A stretch of DNA of 64,000 nucleotides, from contig DUTM01000009.1 in NCBI GenBank assembly GCA_012842085.1, positions 62,001-126,000 on the forward strand, in the 5' to 3' direction. Positions 27,553 through 35,802 of this stretch are shown here, one piece after another. Position 1 is the stretch's first letter. Every line of letters begins with the position of its first letter. This DNA is from Mycobacteriales bacterium. Lineage in GTDB: Bacteria > Actinomycetota > Actinomycetes > Mycobacteriales > Mycobacteriaceae. A model generated the notes under the pieces. The model was not told where the DNA came from, searched no databases, and saw nothing but the letters and a program-made list of their open reading frames with translations. The translations under genes and the position numbers were made by a program.

Positions 27553-29077
27553 GAAGCGCAAAAACCTTCCGTGACATGTACCAGTAGGTGGCGAAGAATA
27601 CGACAGCAGCGACACCCATCCACCCCCAGTTATAAAGCGTGATGATGCCGTTGGGGCCAACGGTGATTGCGCCCCAGGCACTGGCAGCCACCACTAGAGC
27701 CCACGCACGCTGGCTCAACTTTAGAGAACCGACCAGTACAAAAATCCACGAGTAGTACCACGGAAACGCGAGCGAGTTACAGAAACAGATCGCCAAAAAC
27801 GCTAGAGCCAGACCACGCAGCGCCGCAGTCGGTGTTTTTCTCCAGCGAGCCCAGATCGCTACCAACAACACCACCATCACAATAAAGAAGATGGAGCGGG
27901 CAGCGACCAGGCTGGTAGAAAAGTCCGGTCCACTAGTTTTATCGGTTACCCAGGCAGAGAAATGCGCAAAAGCGGTGGGCAACGTCAGCCAGTTAATGAC
28001 CTTCCCGGAGCCTTTAAGTGCGGTTAAGAACCCTAAACCTGTTCCTGTGAGGTAGGAAAGCACACCAAAAGTTGCGAGGCTAAACACGGCACCCCCACCG
28101 GCTGTTGCAAAGAAGTATCCAACTTTCCGCCGGGTAGAGGCTTCCACTCCCGACTGTTCTTTATATTTCTTTGCCAACTGGTAAACCCAGATCCACACCA
28201 GGAAAGGCAGGGCCACGAAGGCTGTTGCTTTGACGGCAGCACCCAGCGTAATAAGGAATATCCCGAGCAGGTTTTTCCCCTTCACTGCGGCAGCCAAACC
28301 GATTCCCATCAGCGCCACCATGAAAGCCTCATTGTGCATACCGCCCACAAGATGCAATAAAACCACGGGGTTGAGGGCGCCGATCCACACCGCAATCGCT
28401 TGTGACTGGTGAAGATCAGAGGCGATCGCTCCCGCAGCCCAGGCAATGCCAACCAAGGAAAGCATGCAGAGAATCTTGATGAGAAAAATACCAAGATGGA
28501 TATTCCCATTAGTGAGTGCGACAATTCCTGCCATCAAGCCCAGGTGTAGGGGACCGTATGGAGTGGTTGTGTTCCGCCAGTCGCCACTAACCTCCAAATA
28601 GAGTGGGTTAAGGGTATCCCCGGTATTCATAACATTAGGGCCAACCTCGTAAGCGGAGTAGCCCATGTATTGAATTGTGCCTTGTGCAAGATACGAGTAT
28701 GAGTCACGACTCAAAATAGGGCCCGCGATAATAAGCGGAGCCATCCACACAACCGTCACCAACAGCATTGCTTTCGTGCTGAGGACATCGTGCGGCAGTT
28801 TAAAAAGCACATTGCCGAGCTGCAACCACGTCACTAATAAGAGCGCTAGTCCCGCCCAAAAAAATACTTGGCTAAGTAACTGGCCATGGCCAAACCGCAA
28901 CCACTCCAAATGTAAATGCGGAAGCCAAGAACCTTGAGTCAGTTTTGCTCCCGCACCCCAAGAACCGAAAGTGACTAAAAGCGTAGCTAGAAAACCCCAC
29001 CATACGTAACGGGTCACTCCCACGGAAGAGAGCTCTGCGGTGACACCCGTCGGACGTGTTCTAGCCTTTGCTGACAT
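27521..29077 (-). CDS. mptA: Alpha-(1->6)-mannopyranosyltransferase (GT-C), MptA
   Basis: Polyprenyl-phosphomannose-dependent mannosyltransferase (518 aa) with about twelve membrane segments, extending the alpha-1,6 mannan core of lipomannan/lipoarabinomannan on the outer membrane face. The GT-C catalytic motif appears in the first outer loop as SRDSYSYLAQG near residue 122, followed by YEVGPNVMNTGDTLNP and the WRNTTTPYGPLHL segment near 168. Context (next to Rv2175c-like and prenyl synthase genes) is that of mptA. Its product continues the pathway begun by PimB'. Confidence 0.92.
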   Translation of the reverse strand: MSAKARTRPTGVTAELSSVGVTRYVWWGFLATLLVTFGSWGAGAKLTQGSWLPHLHLEWLRFGHGQLLSQVFFWAGLALLLVTWLQLGNVLFKLPHDVLSTKAMLLVTVVWMAPLIIAGPILSRDSYSYLAQGTIQYMGYSAYEVGPNVMNTGDTLNPLYLEVSGDWRNTTTPYGPLHLGLMAGIVALTNGNIHLGIFLIKILCMLSLVGIAWAAGAIASDLHQSQAIAVWIGALNPVVLLHLVGGMHNEAFMVALMGIGLAAAVKGKNLLGIFLITLGAAVKATAFVALPFLVWIWVYQLAKKYKEQSGVEASTRRKVGYFFATAGGGAVFSLATFGVLSYLTGTGLGFLTALKGSGKVINWLTLPTAFAHFSAWVTDKTSGPDFSTSLVAARSIFFIVMVVLLVAIWARWRKTPTAALRGLALAFLAICFCNSLAFPWYYSWIFVLVGSLKLSQRAWALVVAASAWGAITVGPNGIITLYNWGWMGVAAVVFFATYWYMSRKVFALPRRPLPAPVA

Positions 29078-29135
29078 AGTGGACTTTCTGCAGGTTGGAG
29101 TATGTGCCTATAGATTATCGTGTTTGGAGATCAAC

Positions 29136-30260
29136 TTAGAAGGTACGTCTGATAACTTTCTCGATCATAGCCTCAAAAGCGTCCCCAAGTTGGGGTGAAA
29201 CTCCTTCAACATTACGGAGCGCCGCAACCGCGGATGCGGCCTTTTGAGAAAGTTCCGCAATCTCGCGCTCGGATTCCTGGATAGCCCCGCTTTCCACAAT
29301 GAGCTCGCGCGCCAGTGCAAGCTCTTCCTCATCGAGGTTTTTACCTACCAGGTTCCAGAGCTTAGTGGCACGGTTGGGTTTAAGAGCTTTCAGAGCATGA
29401 GAAAGCAAAACAGTACGTTTGCCTTCACTGATATCTCCACCAGACGGTTTGCCTGTCACGGAACTATCGCCAAGCACCCCCAGAATGTCATCGCGCAGCT
29501 GATAGGCGACACCCAAATTAACGCCGTAATCGCTCAGTATTTCTTTCATCTGGGACGACATTCCCGCACAAGCGCCACCGATATGGAGCGGGCGCTCAAT
29601 AGTATAGGCAGCGGTCTTGAACCTGTTTACACGCCTCGCGTTGTCGGCATCTACTGTAGGGAGGGTTTCCCCATGGATATCCAGGTATTGGCCGGTCAGC
29701 ATTTCGGTACGCATTGCGGACCAGTAGGGGAGAGCTCGTTGCAGGGCGGGTGCAGTAAGGCCCGCCGTGAGGAACATGTCATCAGCCCAGCACAATGCAA
29801 TATCCCCGAGCAAAATAGCGGACGCTTCTCCATAATCAGCACTGTCCCCAAGAACTTTTCCGGCATCTTTTTGAGTGGCATGGGCGGCCTCAAAAATCCT
29901 GTGTACCGCGGGTTTGCCGCGTCGCGTGTCGGAGGCGTCAATAATATCGTCGTGGATAAGAGCGCCCGCTTGCACAAACTCTAAAGAGGCAGCCACGCGG
30001 GTCATCGCGTCAGACAGTTCGGGATACCTCTCTCCACCACCCGCTAGCCACCCAAGCCACACAAAAGTGGGGCGCACACGCTTGCCCCCACCAACGATAA
30101 AATCGGCCAATTGGGACAGCCAATTTTCGGCGCTTGTTCCCAATGCAGCATAGTGTGACTGCTGCTGCGAGAAGTATTCGAGCAGATTAGTTTTGACCAT
30201 TTCCGCCCAGTTTTCAGGTAAGACTGACGGGAACTCGAAGGATGCGGTATTGCCGGACAA
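29136..30260 (-). CDS. idsA: Trans-isoprenyl diphosphate synthase (geranylgeranyl diphosphate type)
   Basis: Condenses isopentenyl diphosphate with allylic diphosphates (374 aa); product probably C20 or shorter. Conserved parts: GGGKRVRP near residue 57, first Asp-rich motif DDIIDASDTRRGK near 99, GQYLDIHGE near 190 and second Asp-rich motif QLRDDILGVLGD near 257. The precursors feed polyprenyl carriers used by MptA, MurG and arabinogalactan enzymes. The start is uncertain: TTG 30260 has GAGG 4 nt before it, but ATG 30200 would leave more room for the divergent metF promoter. Exact chain length cannot be read with confidence. Confidence 0.88.
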   Translation of the reverse strand: MSGNTASFEFPSVLPENWAEMVKTNLLEYFSQQQSHYAALGTSAENWLSQLADFIVGGGKRVRPTFVWLGWLAGGGERYPELSDAMTRVAASLEFVQAGALIHDDIIDASDTRRGKPAVHRIFEAAHATQKDAGKVLGDSADYGEASAILLGDIALCWADDMFLTAGLTAPALQRALPYWSAMRTEMLTGQYLDIHGETLPTVDADNARRVNRFKTAAYTIERPLHIGGACAGMSSQMKEILSDYGVNLGVAYQLRDDILGVLGDSSVTGKPSGGDISEGKRTVLLSHALKALKPNRATKLWNLVGKNLDEEELALARELIVESGAIQESEREIAELSQKAASAVAALRNVEGVSPQLGDAFEAMIEKVIRRTF

Positions 30261-30275
30261 GAGGCCTCATTTCGA

Positions 30276-30281
30276 TAGAAT
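30276..30281 (+). promoter_or_regulatory. -10 element for a leaderless metF transcript
   Basis: TAGAAT lies 7 bp before ATG 30289, the spacing of a leaderless actinobacterial promoter. No Shine-Dalgarno-like sequence precedes this ATG. No good -35 is visible. Confidence 0.45.
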
Positions 30282-30288
30282 GGCGATC

Positions 30289-31230
30289 ATGGCACCAAAT
30301 AGCGCTGAATCTATCCTTGATCGTATCGAGGAATCCACCGCAGGGCGTATTCCTTTCTCCGTTGAATTTTTCCCTGCCCGCACACCCGAGGCACAAGAAC
30401 GTCAATGGAGGTCAGTTAAAACTTACGAAAAGTGGGGTGCATGCTTTGCTTCTGTGACGTATGGAGCTGGGGGGTCCAACCGTGATCGAATGCTCGACAT
30501 CACGAAAAGGATCTACGACGAAACAACGCTATTGCCGTTAGCCCACTTGACTGCCGTCAACCACTCCCGAAATGAGCTGGACCGAATTTTGGACAGCTTT
30601 GCGCAAGCGGGAATACACAACGTGTTGGCGCTCCGGGGAGACCCTCCTGGCGACCCGTTAGGTATCTGGCGCAAACACCCCAAAGGCGTGGAATTCGCAT
30701 CCGAATTGGTCAGCATTATTGCCGACAGGGGAGACTTCCATATTGGGGTAGCAGCATTTCCCAACGGTCACTTCCGGGCCCCCACAATAGAGGCAGACAC
30801 CCATTACACCCTGCAGAAATATAAAGCTGGAGCAAGTTTTGCGATAACCCAGATTTTCTTTGAGCCGGAAGCTTATTTGCGGCTCCGCGATCGCCTCGTA
30901 GCGGCAGGCAGAGAACTCGGGAACCGGCCTTTAATTCCCTCCATCATGCCCATTACTTCTTTGCGTTCTGCACAGCGAATGGTGGAACTATCGGGAGCGC
31001 GATTGCCGCGTTGGCTAGAACAAAGACTGGATGCAGCAGCGGGCAATAGCAGCGAAGAAGACGTTGCAGCCGTTACTGAATTAGGTATTGAGCTTGCTAT
31101 TGATATGTGTGAAACCCTGATTAAAGAAGGGGTACCGTCACTACACTTCGACACCCTGAACAAAACACAACCGGTGGGACGGGTGCTGGAAGGACTGGGG
31201 CTTATCGAAAGCTCGTCGGAAGATCTTTGA
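30289..31230 (+). CDS. metF: 5,10-methylenetetrahydrofolate reductase
   Basis: Reduces methylene-THF to methyl-THF for methionine synthesis (313 aa). TIM-barrel signatures: PFSVEFFPARTPEAQ with the catalytic Glu near residue 24, YGAGGSNRDRMLDI near 60, and LALRGDPPGDP near 113. A -10-like TAGAAT lies 7 bp before ATG 30289, which suggests a leaderless transcript; ATG 30280 is an alternative. The context (next to prenyl synthase and GNAT gene) is that of cg2383 metF and Rv2172c. Its last 29 bp overlap the opposing GNAT gene. Confidence 0.9.
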   Translation: MAPNSAESILDRIEESTAGRIPFSVEFFPARTPEAQERQWRSVKTYEKWGACFASVTYGAGGSNRDRMLDITKRIYDETTLLPLAHLTAVNHSRNELDRILDSFAQAGIHNVLALRGDPPGDPLGIWRKHPKGVEFASELVSIIADRGDFHIGVAAFPNGHFRAPTIEADTHYTLQKYKAGASFAITQIFFEPEAYLRLRDRLVAAGRELGNRPLIPSIMPITSLRSAQRMVELSGARLPRWLEQRLDAAAGNSSEEDVAAVTELGIELAIDMCETLIKEGVPSLHFDTLNKTQPVGRVLEGLGLIESSSEDL

Positions 31231-31804
31231 TGAGCACTCCAAAAGCTCTGGTGTCACCAGGAAAGTAGAAGTTGCGCAGTAAGTCCCGGTAACCAGATTT
31301 TCGGTAGAGCCGACATGCGGCGTTGTCCTCTTGAGAGTGCTCGGGAGTAGGCAAAATAATTGTGTCTTCCCGGCAGCTGGCCTCAATCTGATGCAGCATG
31401 CGGCTACCCCAACCCTTGCCTTGATGCTCTGGAACAATATGGATTTCGGAAAGTTCGAAATAGCGTTCTAGCGTTTCTTCGGTGTGGCGGGGAGAAAAGT
31501 TCTGGCTCTGCATGCCCCGTCTGATTTGGCCGCTCCACCACGACCTCCCGTTTCCTCGGTAGCCGTAGCTAATGCCTACCAGTGGGGCGGAGCGGGGATT
31601 GTTGTTGGGATCGGCCGGATTGTCGGAGTATTCGAAGAGACCGTATGCGATCCAGCCGTCAAAATAAGTGGCCTGGTACCACGCTCGGCGACGATTATGT
31701 TTCCAACTGAAGTCATAGTCCATGGCAGCAAGATAGACATCCATGGCATCACTGAGTCGGAGACGCATCACTTCGGGTGTCAGAGGAAGAAGTACCAGAC
31801 TCAT
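31202..31804 (-). CDS. GNAT-family N-acetyltransferase (Rv2170-like)
   Basis: Acetyl-CoA-dependent acyltransferase (200 aa). The acetyl-CoA loop is visible as HIVPEHQGKGWGSRML (Q-x-x-G-x-G) near residue 122, followed by the typical beta-alpha end DNAACRLYRKSGYRD near 163. The N-terminal half, rich in Trp/Tyr/Arg, matches the mycobacterial Rv2170 group at the same chromosomal position; that protein has been reported to acetylate isocitrate lyase. The substrate here is unknown. Convergent with metF (29-bp overlap), divergent from the HEPN gene. Confidence 0.83.
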   Translation of the reverse strand: MSLVLLPLTPEVMRLRLSDAMDVYLAAMDYDFSWKHNRRRAWYQATYFDGWIAYGLFEYSDNPADPNNNPRSAPLVGISYGYRGNGRSWWSGQIRRGMQSQNFSPRHTEETLERYFELSEIHIVPEHQGKGWGSRMLHQIEASCREDTIILPTPEHSQEDNAACRLYRKSGYRDLLRNFYFPGDTRAFGVLIKDLPTSFR

Positions 31805-31935
31805 GGTTCCATTTCACCACGTTGGACATCCGCCTGCGGCCAGTCTGGATAATTTGTTACACCCGGGAGATACCTTCAAAGTGTCAGAGATGCAGGTCTT
31901 GTATCTGCAGGAACGTACGTAAAGGAGGGTGAACG

Positions 31936-32340
31936 TTGGATAAAGTTGCTGGCAAGTTGTCGCGAGCTCAACAACAAGAAGCAGAGAAAGCGTGGGCTTC
32001 TGCGGAGCACTTTTACTCCCTGGCGACCTGTGATGATATTCGTGACAGCATTCAAGCGAGCTACCTCGCTGCCTTAAAGGCTGCGGGAGCACTCGTCGCA
32101 AGCACCCCGAAAATCACACGTACCCGTCCTTTGACACGTGATGTGTGGGTACTTTTAGCGCGTATCAGCGACGACTGGGATGAAGATATCGCCTATTTTC
32201 GGCACTGGGATGGCATTCGCAGAGATGCGGAAATGGGGCTAACGGTTGCAATAACCAAAGAACAAGCGACGAGTTTTTTCCATAAAGTCGGAGAGTTTAT
32301 GGACCGAGTAGCGCAGATTGCTCCTAACGTTGCTGCTTAG
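31936..32340 (+). CDS. SAV_6107-type HEPN-domain protein
   Basis: Small helical protein (134 aa) of the actinobacterial SAV_6107/HEPN group found between metF and mraZ. It is mainly alpha-helical by composition, with SYLAALKAAGALVA near residue 41 and an acidic DDWDEDIAYFRHWDG segment near 78. TTG 31936 is chosen because AAGGAGG lies 7 nt upstream. Some HEPN proteins are toxins or RNases, but the RxxxxH nuclease motif is not evident here and no antitoxin partner adjoins it, so function is unknown. Confidence 0.75.
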   Translation: MDKVAGKLSRAQQQEAEKAWASAEHFYSLATCDDIRDSIQASYLAALKAAGALVASTPKITRTRPLTRDVWVLLARISDDWDEDIAYFRHWDGIRRDAEMGLTVAITKEQATSFFHKVGEFMDRVAQIAPNVAA

Positions 32341-32436
32341 CTGACAGCTTATTTTTCTTTTCACAGGGTTTGTGGTGAGGAGCCATTAATCCACGTAGAC
32401 TAAAAGTAGTCGGTATCGAGTGGAAATGAGGAATGA

Positions 32437-32823
32437 ATGGCACTCTCTGAGCGTGAGCAACGTCTACTCGCGGAAATTGAGAGTGCGCTGACAGAAGATC
32501 AAGAGTTCACCGATTCTGTCGCCAAAGCGCAACGCGACAACAAAGATCGGACCGTACTGCGTGGTTGGACTTTGATAGCTGTTGGAGCACTACTCCTGGT
32601 GGGAGGATTCTTCGTAAAGATCGCCTCTTTCCCCCTTATCTCTCTACTGGGATTCCTAGTTATGTTCGGTGGGGGACTAATGCTGATTAAACACTCAGAC
32701 AACCCCACAAATACAAAGACTGCAAAAAAGAAGACCAAAGCTAAAAAAGCAGTTGCGGATGACAACTCTAATGACGATCCAAACGGCTTAGCAGGAAGTT
32801 TCTACAAACGGTTCGAGCGCTAA
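32437..32823 (+). CDS. DUF3040 membrane protein (Rv2169c-like)
   Basis: Conserved actinobacterial membrane protein (128 aa). The N-terminal helix ALSEREQRLLAEIESAL is the DUF3040 signature. Two hydrophobic segments (about 44-62 and 66-86) follow, then a polylysine-rich tail (KTAKKKTKAKK). ATG 32437 has GAGGA just upstream. It always sits ahead of mraZ in this order, suggesting a cell-envelope role, but nothing more can be said. Confidence 0.85.
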   Translation: MALSEREQRLLAEIESALTEDQEFTDSVAKAQRDNKDRTVLRGWTLIAVGALLLVGGFFVKIASFPLISLLGFLVMFGGGLMLIKHSDNPTNTKTAKKKTKAKKAVADDNSNDDPNGLAGSFYKRFER

Positions 32824-32842
32824 CTCCACCTCTATAACGTCC

Positions 32843-32868
32843 ACATGCCCCGGGAAACCGGGGCATGT
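32843..32868 (+). terminator. Intrinsic terminator after the DUF3040 gene
   Basis: A perfect 11-bp stem ACATGCCCCGG / CCGGGGCATGT closed by a GAAA tetraloop, followed by TTCGTAT. The T-run is weak but the stem is very strong. It isolates the division cluster from upstream transcription. Confidence 0.75.
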
Positions 32869-33374
32869 TTCGTATGCGGAGATTAATTAACCCGCCGACA
32901 GCCCATTTATGGCAACTAAACAGTCCCAAAAACAAAATTTTAAAACCGCTTTATCCCACCAATCCGTCTCCAAAACACTCAAAAAGTAGATTCCCCACTT
33001 TCCCCCACATATTTTCCTAAAATAATTTTCTAGCTCGTACATTCACTAGGAATTTCTTTAAAATACCAGTTCAAGTGGTATCGATGGGGTTATTGAGCTT
33101 GATTTGGGGGAAATAGTTGATGTTACGCATGTTATTTATGTGAAAATTGAGGTTTCTTTTTGGAAAATTAAAGGCATTTTCATCTTTTCACAGGGTGATA
33201 TCCCCACTATTCTTAAGGCCAGTTCACAAGCTATTTTTTATGGCAATAACTTGTTTTTTTGCAGTGTTTTGATTGTTGGGTGGGGGATTGTGGGGTAATG
33301 TGGTGCATGACAGAGAGAAATGGGTAATTAGCAGGTAAATCTGATCTAAGTCATGAGGAAGGCGGTGGTCGAGA
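32869..33374 (+). promoter_or_regulatory. Long AT-rich regulatory region upstream of mraZ
   Basis: About 500 bp without a credible gene, clearly more AT-rich than its surroundings. It contains an inverted repeat ATACCA / TGGTAT (33063-33081), a copy of a CATTCAC-NN-GGAATT element (33040-33055) also found before rsmH, several T-tracts, and the mraZ promoter with MraZ boxes near its end. A 64-codon TTG-started frame (33104-33298) is AT-rich, low in codon bias and runs over the promoter, so it is not called. Confidence 0.6.
33273..33305 (+). promoter_or_regulatory. mraZ promoter overlapped by three MraZ boxes
   Basis: TTGTTG (33273-33278) and TAATGT (33296-33301), 17 bp apart, form a promoter. 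Across it lie TGGGG (33281), TGGGG (33291) and TGGTG (33301), each separated by exactly 5 bp. This is the direct-repeat layout bound by the MraZ ring in other bacteria, so autorepression of the cluster is expected. Confidence 0.7.
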
Positions 33375-33806
33375 ATGTTTCTCGGAACCTACACGCCAAA
33401 ACTTGATGACAAAGGCCGCCTCACCCTCCCCGCCAAGTTTCGAGAGGAGCTAGCTGGGGGAGTGATGGTCACTAAAGGCCAAGATCACTGCCTTGCTGTT
33501 TACCCGCGGGAAGAGTTCAGCCAATTGGCTCGCCGCGCTGCACAAGCGCCACGAACCAAGCCTGAAGCTCGCGCGTTCTTACGTAGCTTGGCGGCGGGTA
33601 CCGATGAGCAATTCCCCGATGCGCAAGGACGCGTCACTCTTTCTGCTGACCATCGTCGCTACGCACAACTTGAAAAAGAATGCGTAGTTATTGGCGCTGT
33701 TGATTATCTCGAGATTTGGAATGCAGATGCCTGGGCCGAATACGAGGCTGCCAATGAGCAAGCATTCTCAGATGCGCAAGATGAATCACTGCAAAACATC
33801 TTTTAG
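33375..33806 (+). CDS. mraZ: Transcriptional regulator MraZ
   Basis: DNA-binding regulator at the head of the division and cell-wall cluster (143 aa). Two SpoVT/AbrB-like swapped-hairpin repeats are seen: [25 protein letters not shown] at the N-terminus and the second [21 protein letters not shown] near residue 84. In other bacteria MraZ forms rings that bind TGGG-type direct repeats before its own gene; three such repeats lie 70 bp upstream. ATG 33375. The acidic C-terminus is typical. Confidence 0.96.
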   Translation: MFLGTYTPKLDDKGRLTLPAKFREELAGGVMVTKGQDHCLAVYPREEFSQLARRAAQAPRTKPEARAFLRSLAAGTDEQFPDAQGRVTLSADHRRYAQLEKECVVIGAVDYLEIWNADAWAEYEAANEQAFSDAQDESLQNIF

Positions 33807-33830
33807 TGACAAGTAAATAGTGTTTTTGCG

Positions 33831-33915
33831 GAGATGCCACCAGGACTTTGGCTGGCTGCCCCTGACGTACTTCCCCAACGCCAGGTTCCGTCGGCCAGAG
33901 TCCTGGTGGCATCTC
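33831..33915 (+). ncRNA. Long 5'-UTR hairpin before rsmH, candidate mraW RNA motif
   Basis: An 85-nt element with a perfect 17-bp outer stem (33831-33847 with 33899-33915), extended by an inner stem TGGCTG / CGGCCA and a loop of about 37 nt containing GCTGCCCC and CGCCAGG. It begins 25 bp after mraZ and ends 73 bp before rsmH. There is no T-run directly after the stem, so a simple terminator is unlikely. A structured mraW RNA motif has been described upstream of mraW (rsmH) in actinobacteria; location and form agree, but I cannot check its conserved bases. Confidence 0.55.
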
Positions 33916-33988
33916 ACATTTGTGTAAAAACCATTTTTAACTTGCACATTCACCGGGAATTCAGGCCATAAACAGGAAGGAGCGCGAC

Positions 33989-34975
33989 ATGGATCAGATC
34001 CACATTCCAGTCATGTTGGATCGCATTGTTGACCTTCTACGTCCTGGTTGTGCTCCCGAGTTTTCCTCCCATCCAATCGTTGTTGACGGAACCTTAGGAC
34101 TTGGAGGCCATAGCGAAGCCATTTTGGACAACATCCCCAACGTGTCAGTCATCGGACTGGATCGCGACTCGCAAGCAATTGCAAAAGCGCAAAAACGTCT
34201 CGAAAAGTTTGGGGACCGGTTTGTAGCGCTGCACACCGAGTACCACAAGGTGCAAGGGGCTCTCGCAGAAGCCGACAACGCACTGTGCGAACGGGCGCTC
34301 GCCGAAGGCATCAATGGGGCGCTCTACGACCTGGGAGTCTCCTCAATGCAGCTGGATGAGGACGAACGAGGTTTTTCCTACAGCCGCAACGCCCCACTTG
34401 ACATGCGTATGGATACCACCCAGGGACAAACTGCAGCTGACGTTCTTAACACCTATAGCGTGCAGGAATTAGCCTCAGTGCTACGTACTTACGGCGACGA
34501 GAAGTTCGCTAACAAAATTGCGCGAGCGGTAGTAAGCGAAAGAGAAAACCAGCCATTCTCAGAATCCCAAGAGCTCGTTGATCTGCTTTACCGCGTCATT
34601 CCAGCAGCTGCGCGGAGAACTGGGGGACACCCCGCAAAGCGCACATTCCAAGCCCTCCGGGTTGAAGTCAATCAGGAACTAGAAAGCCTTAAAGCTGCTC
34701 TGCCGGCCGTAATTGAACTGTTGGCAGTGGGAGGACGCGCAGTGTTCATGTCCTATCAGTCGCAAGAAGACAAGATAGTGAAACGCGTTTTCGCCGATTA
34801 TTGCGCCTCTCACACGCCCCTGGATCTTCCCGTCGAACTGCCAGACGACAAACCAGAATTCCGACTGGTACGACGGGGTGCCGAAAAAGCTACAGCAGAA
34901 GAACGAGCACAGAATCCGCGTTCCGCTTCGGTAAGGGTACGCGCCATTGAACGGTTAGAGAGGACTGCAGCATGA
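33989..34975 (+). CDS. rsmH: 16S rRNA (cytosine(1402)-N4)-methyltransferase
   Basis: SAM-dependent enzyme methylating C1402 in the ribosomal P site (328 aa). Motifs: HIPVMLDRIVDLL at the start, SAM-binding VDGTLGLGGHSEAIL near residue 31, NGALYDLGVSSMQLDEDERGFSY near 107 and HPAKRTFQALRVEVN near 213. AGGAAGGAG lies about 8 nt before ATG 33989. The stop overlaps the ftsL ATG (ATGA). Confidence 0.97.
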   Translation: MDQIHIPVMLDRIVDLLRPGCAPEFSSHPIVVDGTLGLGGHSEAILDNIPNVSVIGLDRDSQAIAKAQKRLEKFGDRFVALHTEYHKVQGALAEADNALCERALAEGINGALYDLGVSSMQLDEDERGFSYSRNAPLDMRMDTTQGQTAADVLNTYSVQELASVLRTYGDEKFANKIARAVVSERENQPFSESQELVDLLYRVIPAAARRTGGHPAKRTFQALRVEVNQELESLKAALPAVIELLAVGGRAVFMSYQSQEDKIVKRVFADYCASHTPLDLPVELPDDKPEFRLVRRGAEKATAEERAQNPRSASVRVRAIERLERTAA

Positions 34976-35742
34976 CGACCACTGCCCGGCCGCACAGCCG
35001 CACCCGCCGCGTCGATAGTCGAAGCAGCTATCGTTCTCGTAGCGCACAACGTGCCTTACAACGTCGCAATCGCCGTCTGCAACGCAGTTTTCAAGTCTCC
35101 ACGGGAGCAGCTGTTCGCAACGGTGGTGCTAGCCGTGCCGAAGGATCCCTGATCCGCGGACGTAGTCGGCAATCAATTGCTGCTCAACTCGACAGCCAGA
35201 GTAAGGTTCGCAAAAAGCGTGCCAGCAAAATATCTTTTGTCGCCGCAATACTGATCGTATGTTTTGTAGGCCTCGGAATTTCGCTGGTTCTTTCCAGCTA
35301 TGTTGCTAGCCAATCCGAGACGGTAGTGGCACTTGAACACACCAATAAAGAGCTCAAAGAGCGGGATGCTCAACTTACTAAAGAGTTGCAGGAAAACATG
35401 TCTGCAGCCCAGCTCGCAGAAAAAGCAGCCGCCATGGGTATGGTTCCCGCACGGGATGTCGCAACCCTTAACAAGCAGGGCTCGAAAGTGGTAATGGTTG
35501 GTACGCCGAAAGCTGCCCAAGGAGCTACCCTCTACAACATCAATCCCACCATTCCCGAGCGGATACCGCTGAAAGTTGCGGAAGATACGGATCCTGCTCC
35601 CGAAAAAGTGGAATTCGTGAAACGCGAAGACACAGGCTCCAAAAAGCGCGAGACCGCTGTTGCCCAGAAAGACAACGACAAAAAAGAATTGGAAATTCGC
35701 GCACTTCCGGATGAACCCCGCCAGCCTGCTGCAGCTCAGTAA
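34972..35742 (+). CDS. ftsL: FtsL-like septum membrane protein (Rv2164c-type)
   Basis: Bitopic division protein (256 aa) in the ftsL position between rsmH and ftsI. A very basic Arg/Ser-rich cytosolic N-terminus of about 80 residues precedes one membrane span (about 86-108), then a coiled-coil (SETVVALEHTNKELKERDAQLTKEL begins near 114 but is longer than the FtsL core) and a Lys/Glu-rich tail. By analogy it forms a complex with FtsQ and FtsB to activate FtsW-FtsI. The sequence is poorly conserved, so identity rests on topology and position. Overlaps rsmH by 4 bp. Confidence 0.82.
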   Translation: MTTTARPHSRTRRVDSRSSYRSRSAQRALQRRNRRLQRSFQVSTGAAVRNGGASRAEGSLIRGRSRQSIAAQLDSQSKVRKKRASKISFVAAILIVCFVGLGISLVLSSYVASQSETVVALEHTNKELKERDAQLTKELQENMSAAQLAEKAAAMGMVPARDVATLNKQGSKVVMVGTPKAAQGATLYNINPTIPERIPLKVAEDTDPAPEKVEFVKREDTGSKKRETAVAQKDNDKKELEIRALPDEPRQPAAAQ

Positions 35743-35802
35743 TTTTGGTCGGTACACTGAAACAGCTAGTAGCGACATTTGTTCACTGTGTAAGGAGTTG
35801 TG

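Noticed and set aside
33104-33298. 64-codon open frame upstream of mraZ
   Set aside because: TTG start, AT-rich with irregular codon use, and it runs across the mraZ promoter and MraZ boxes.
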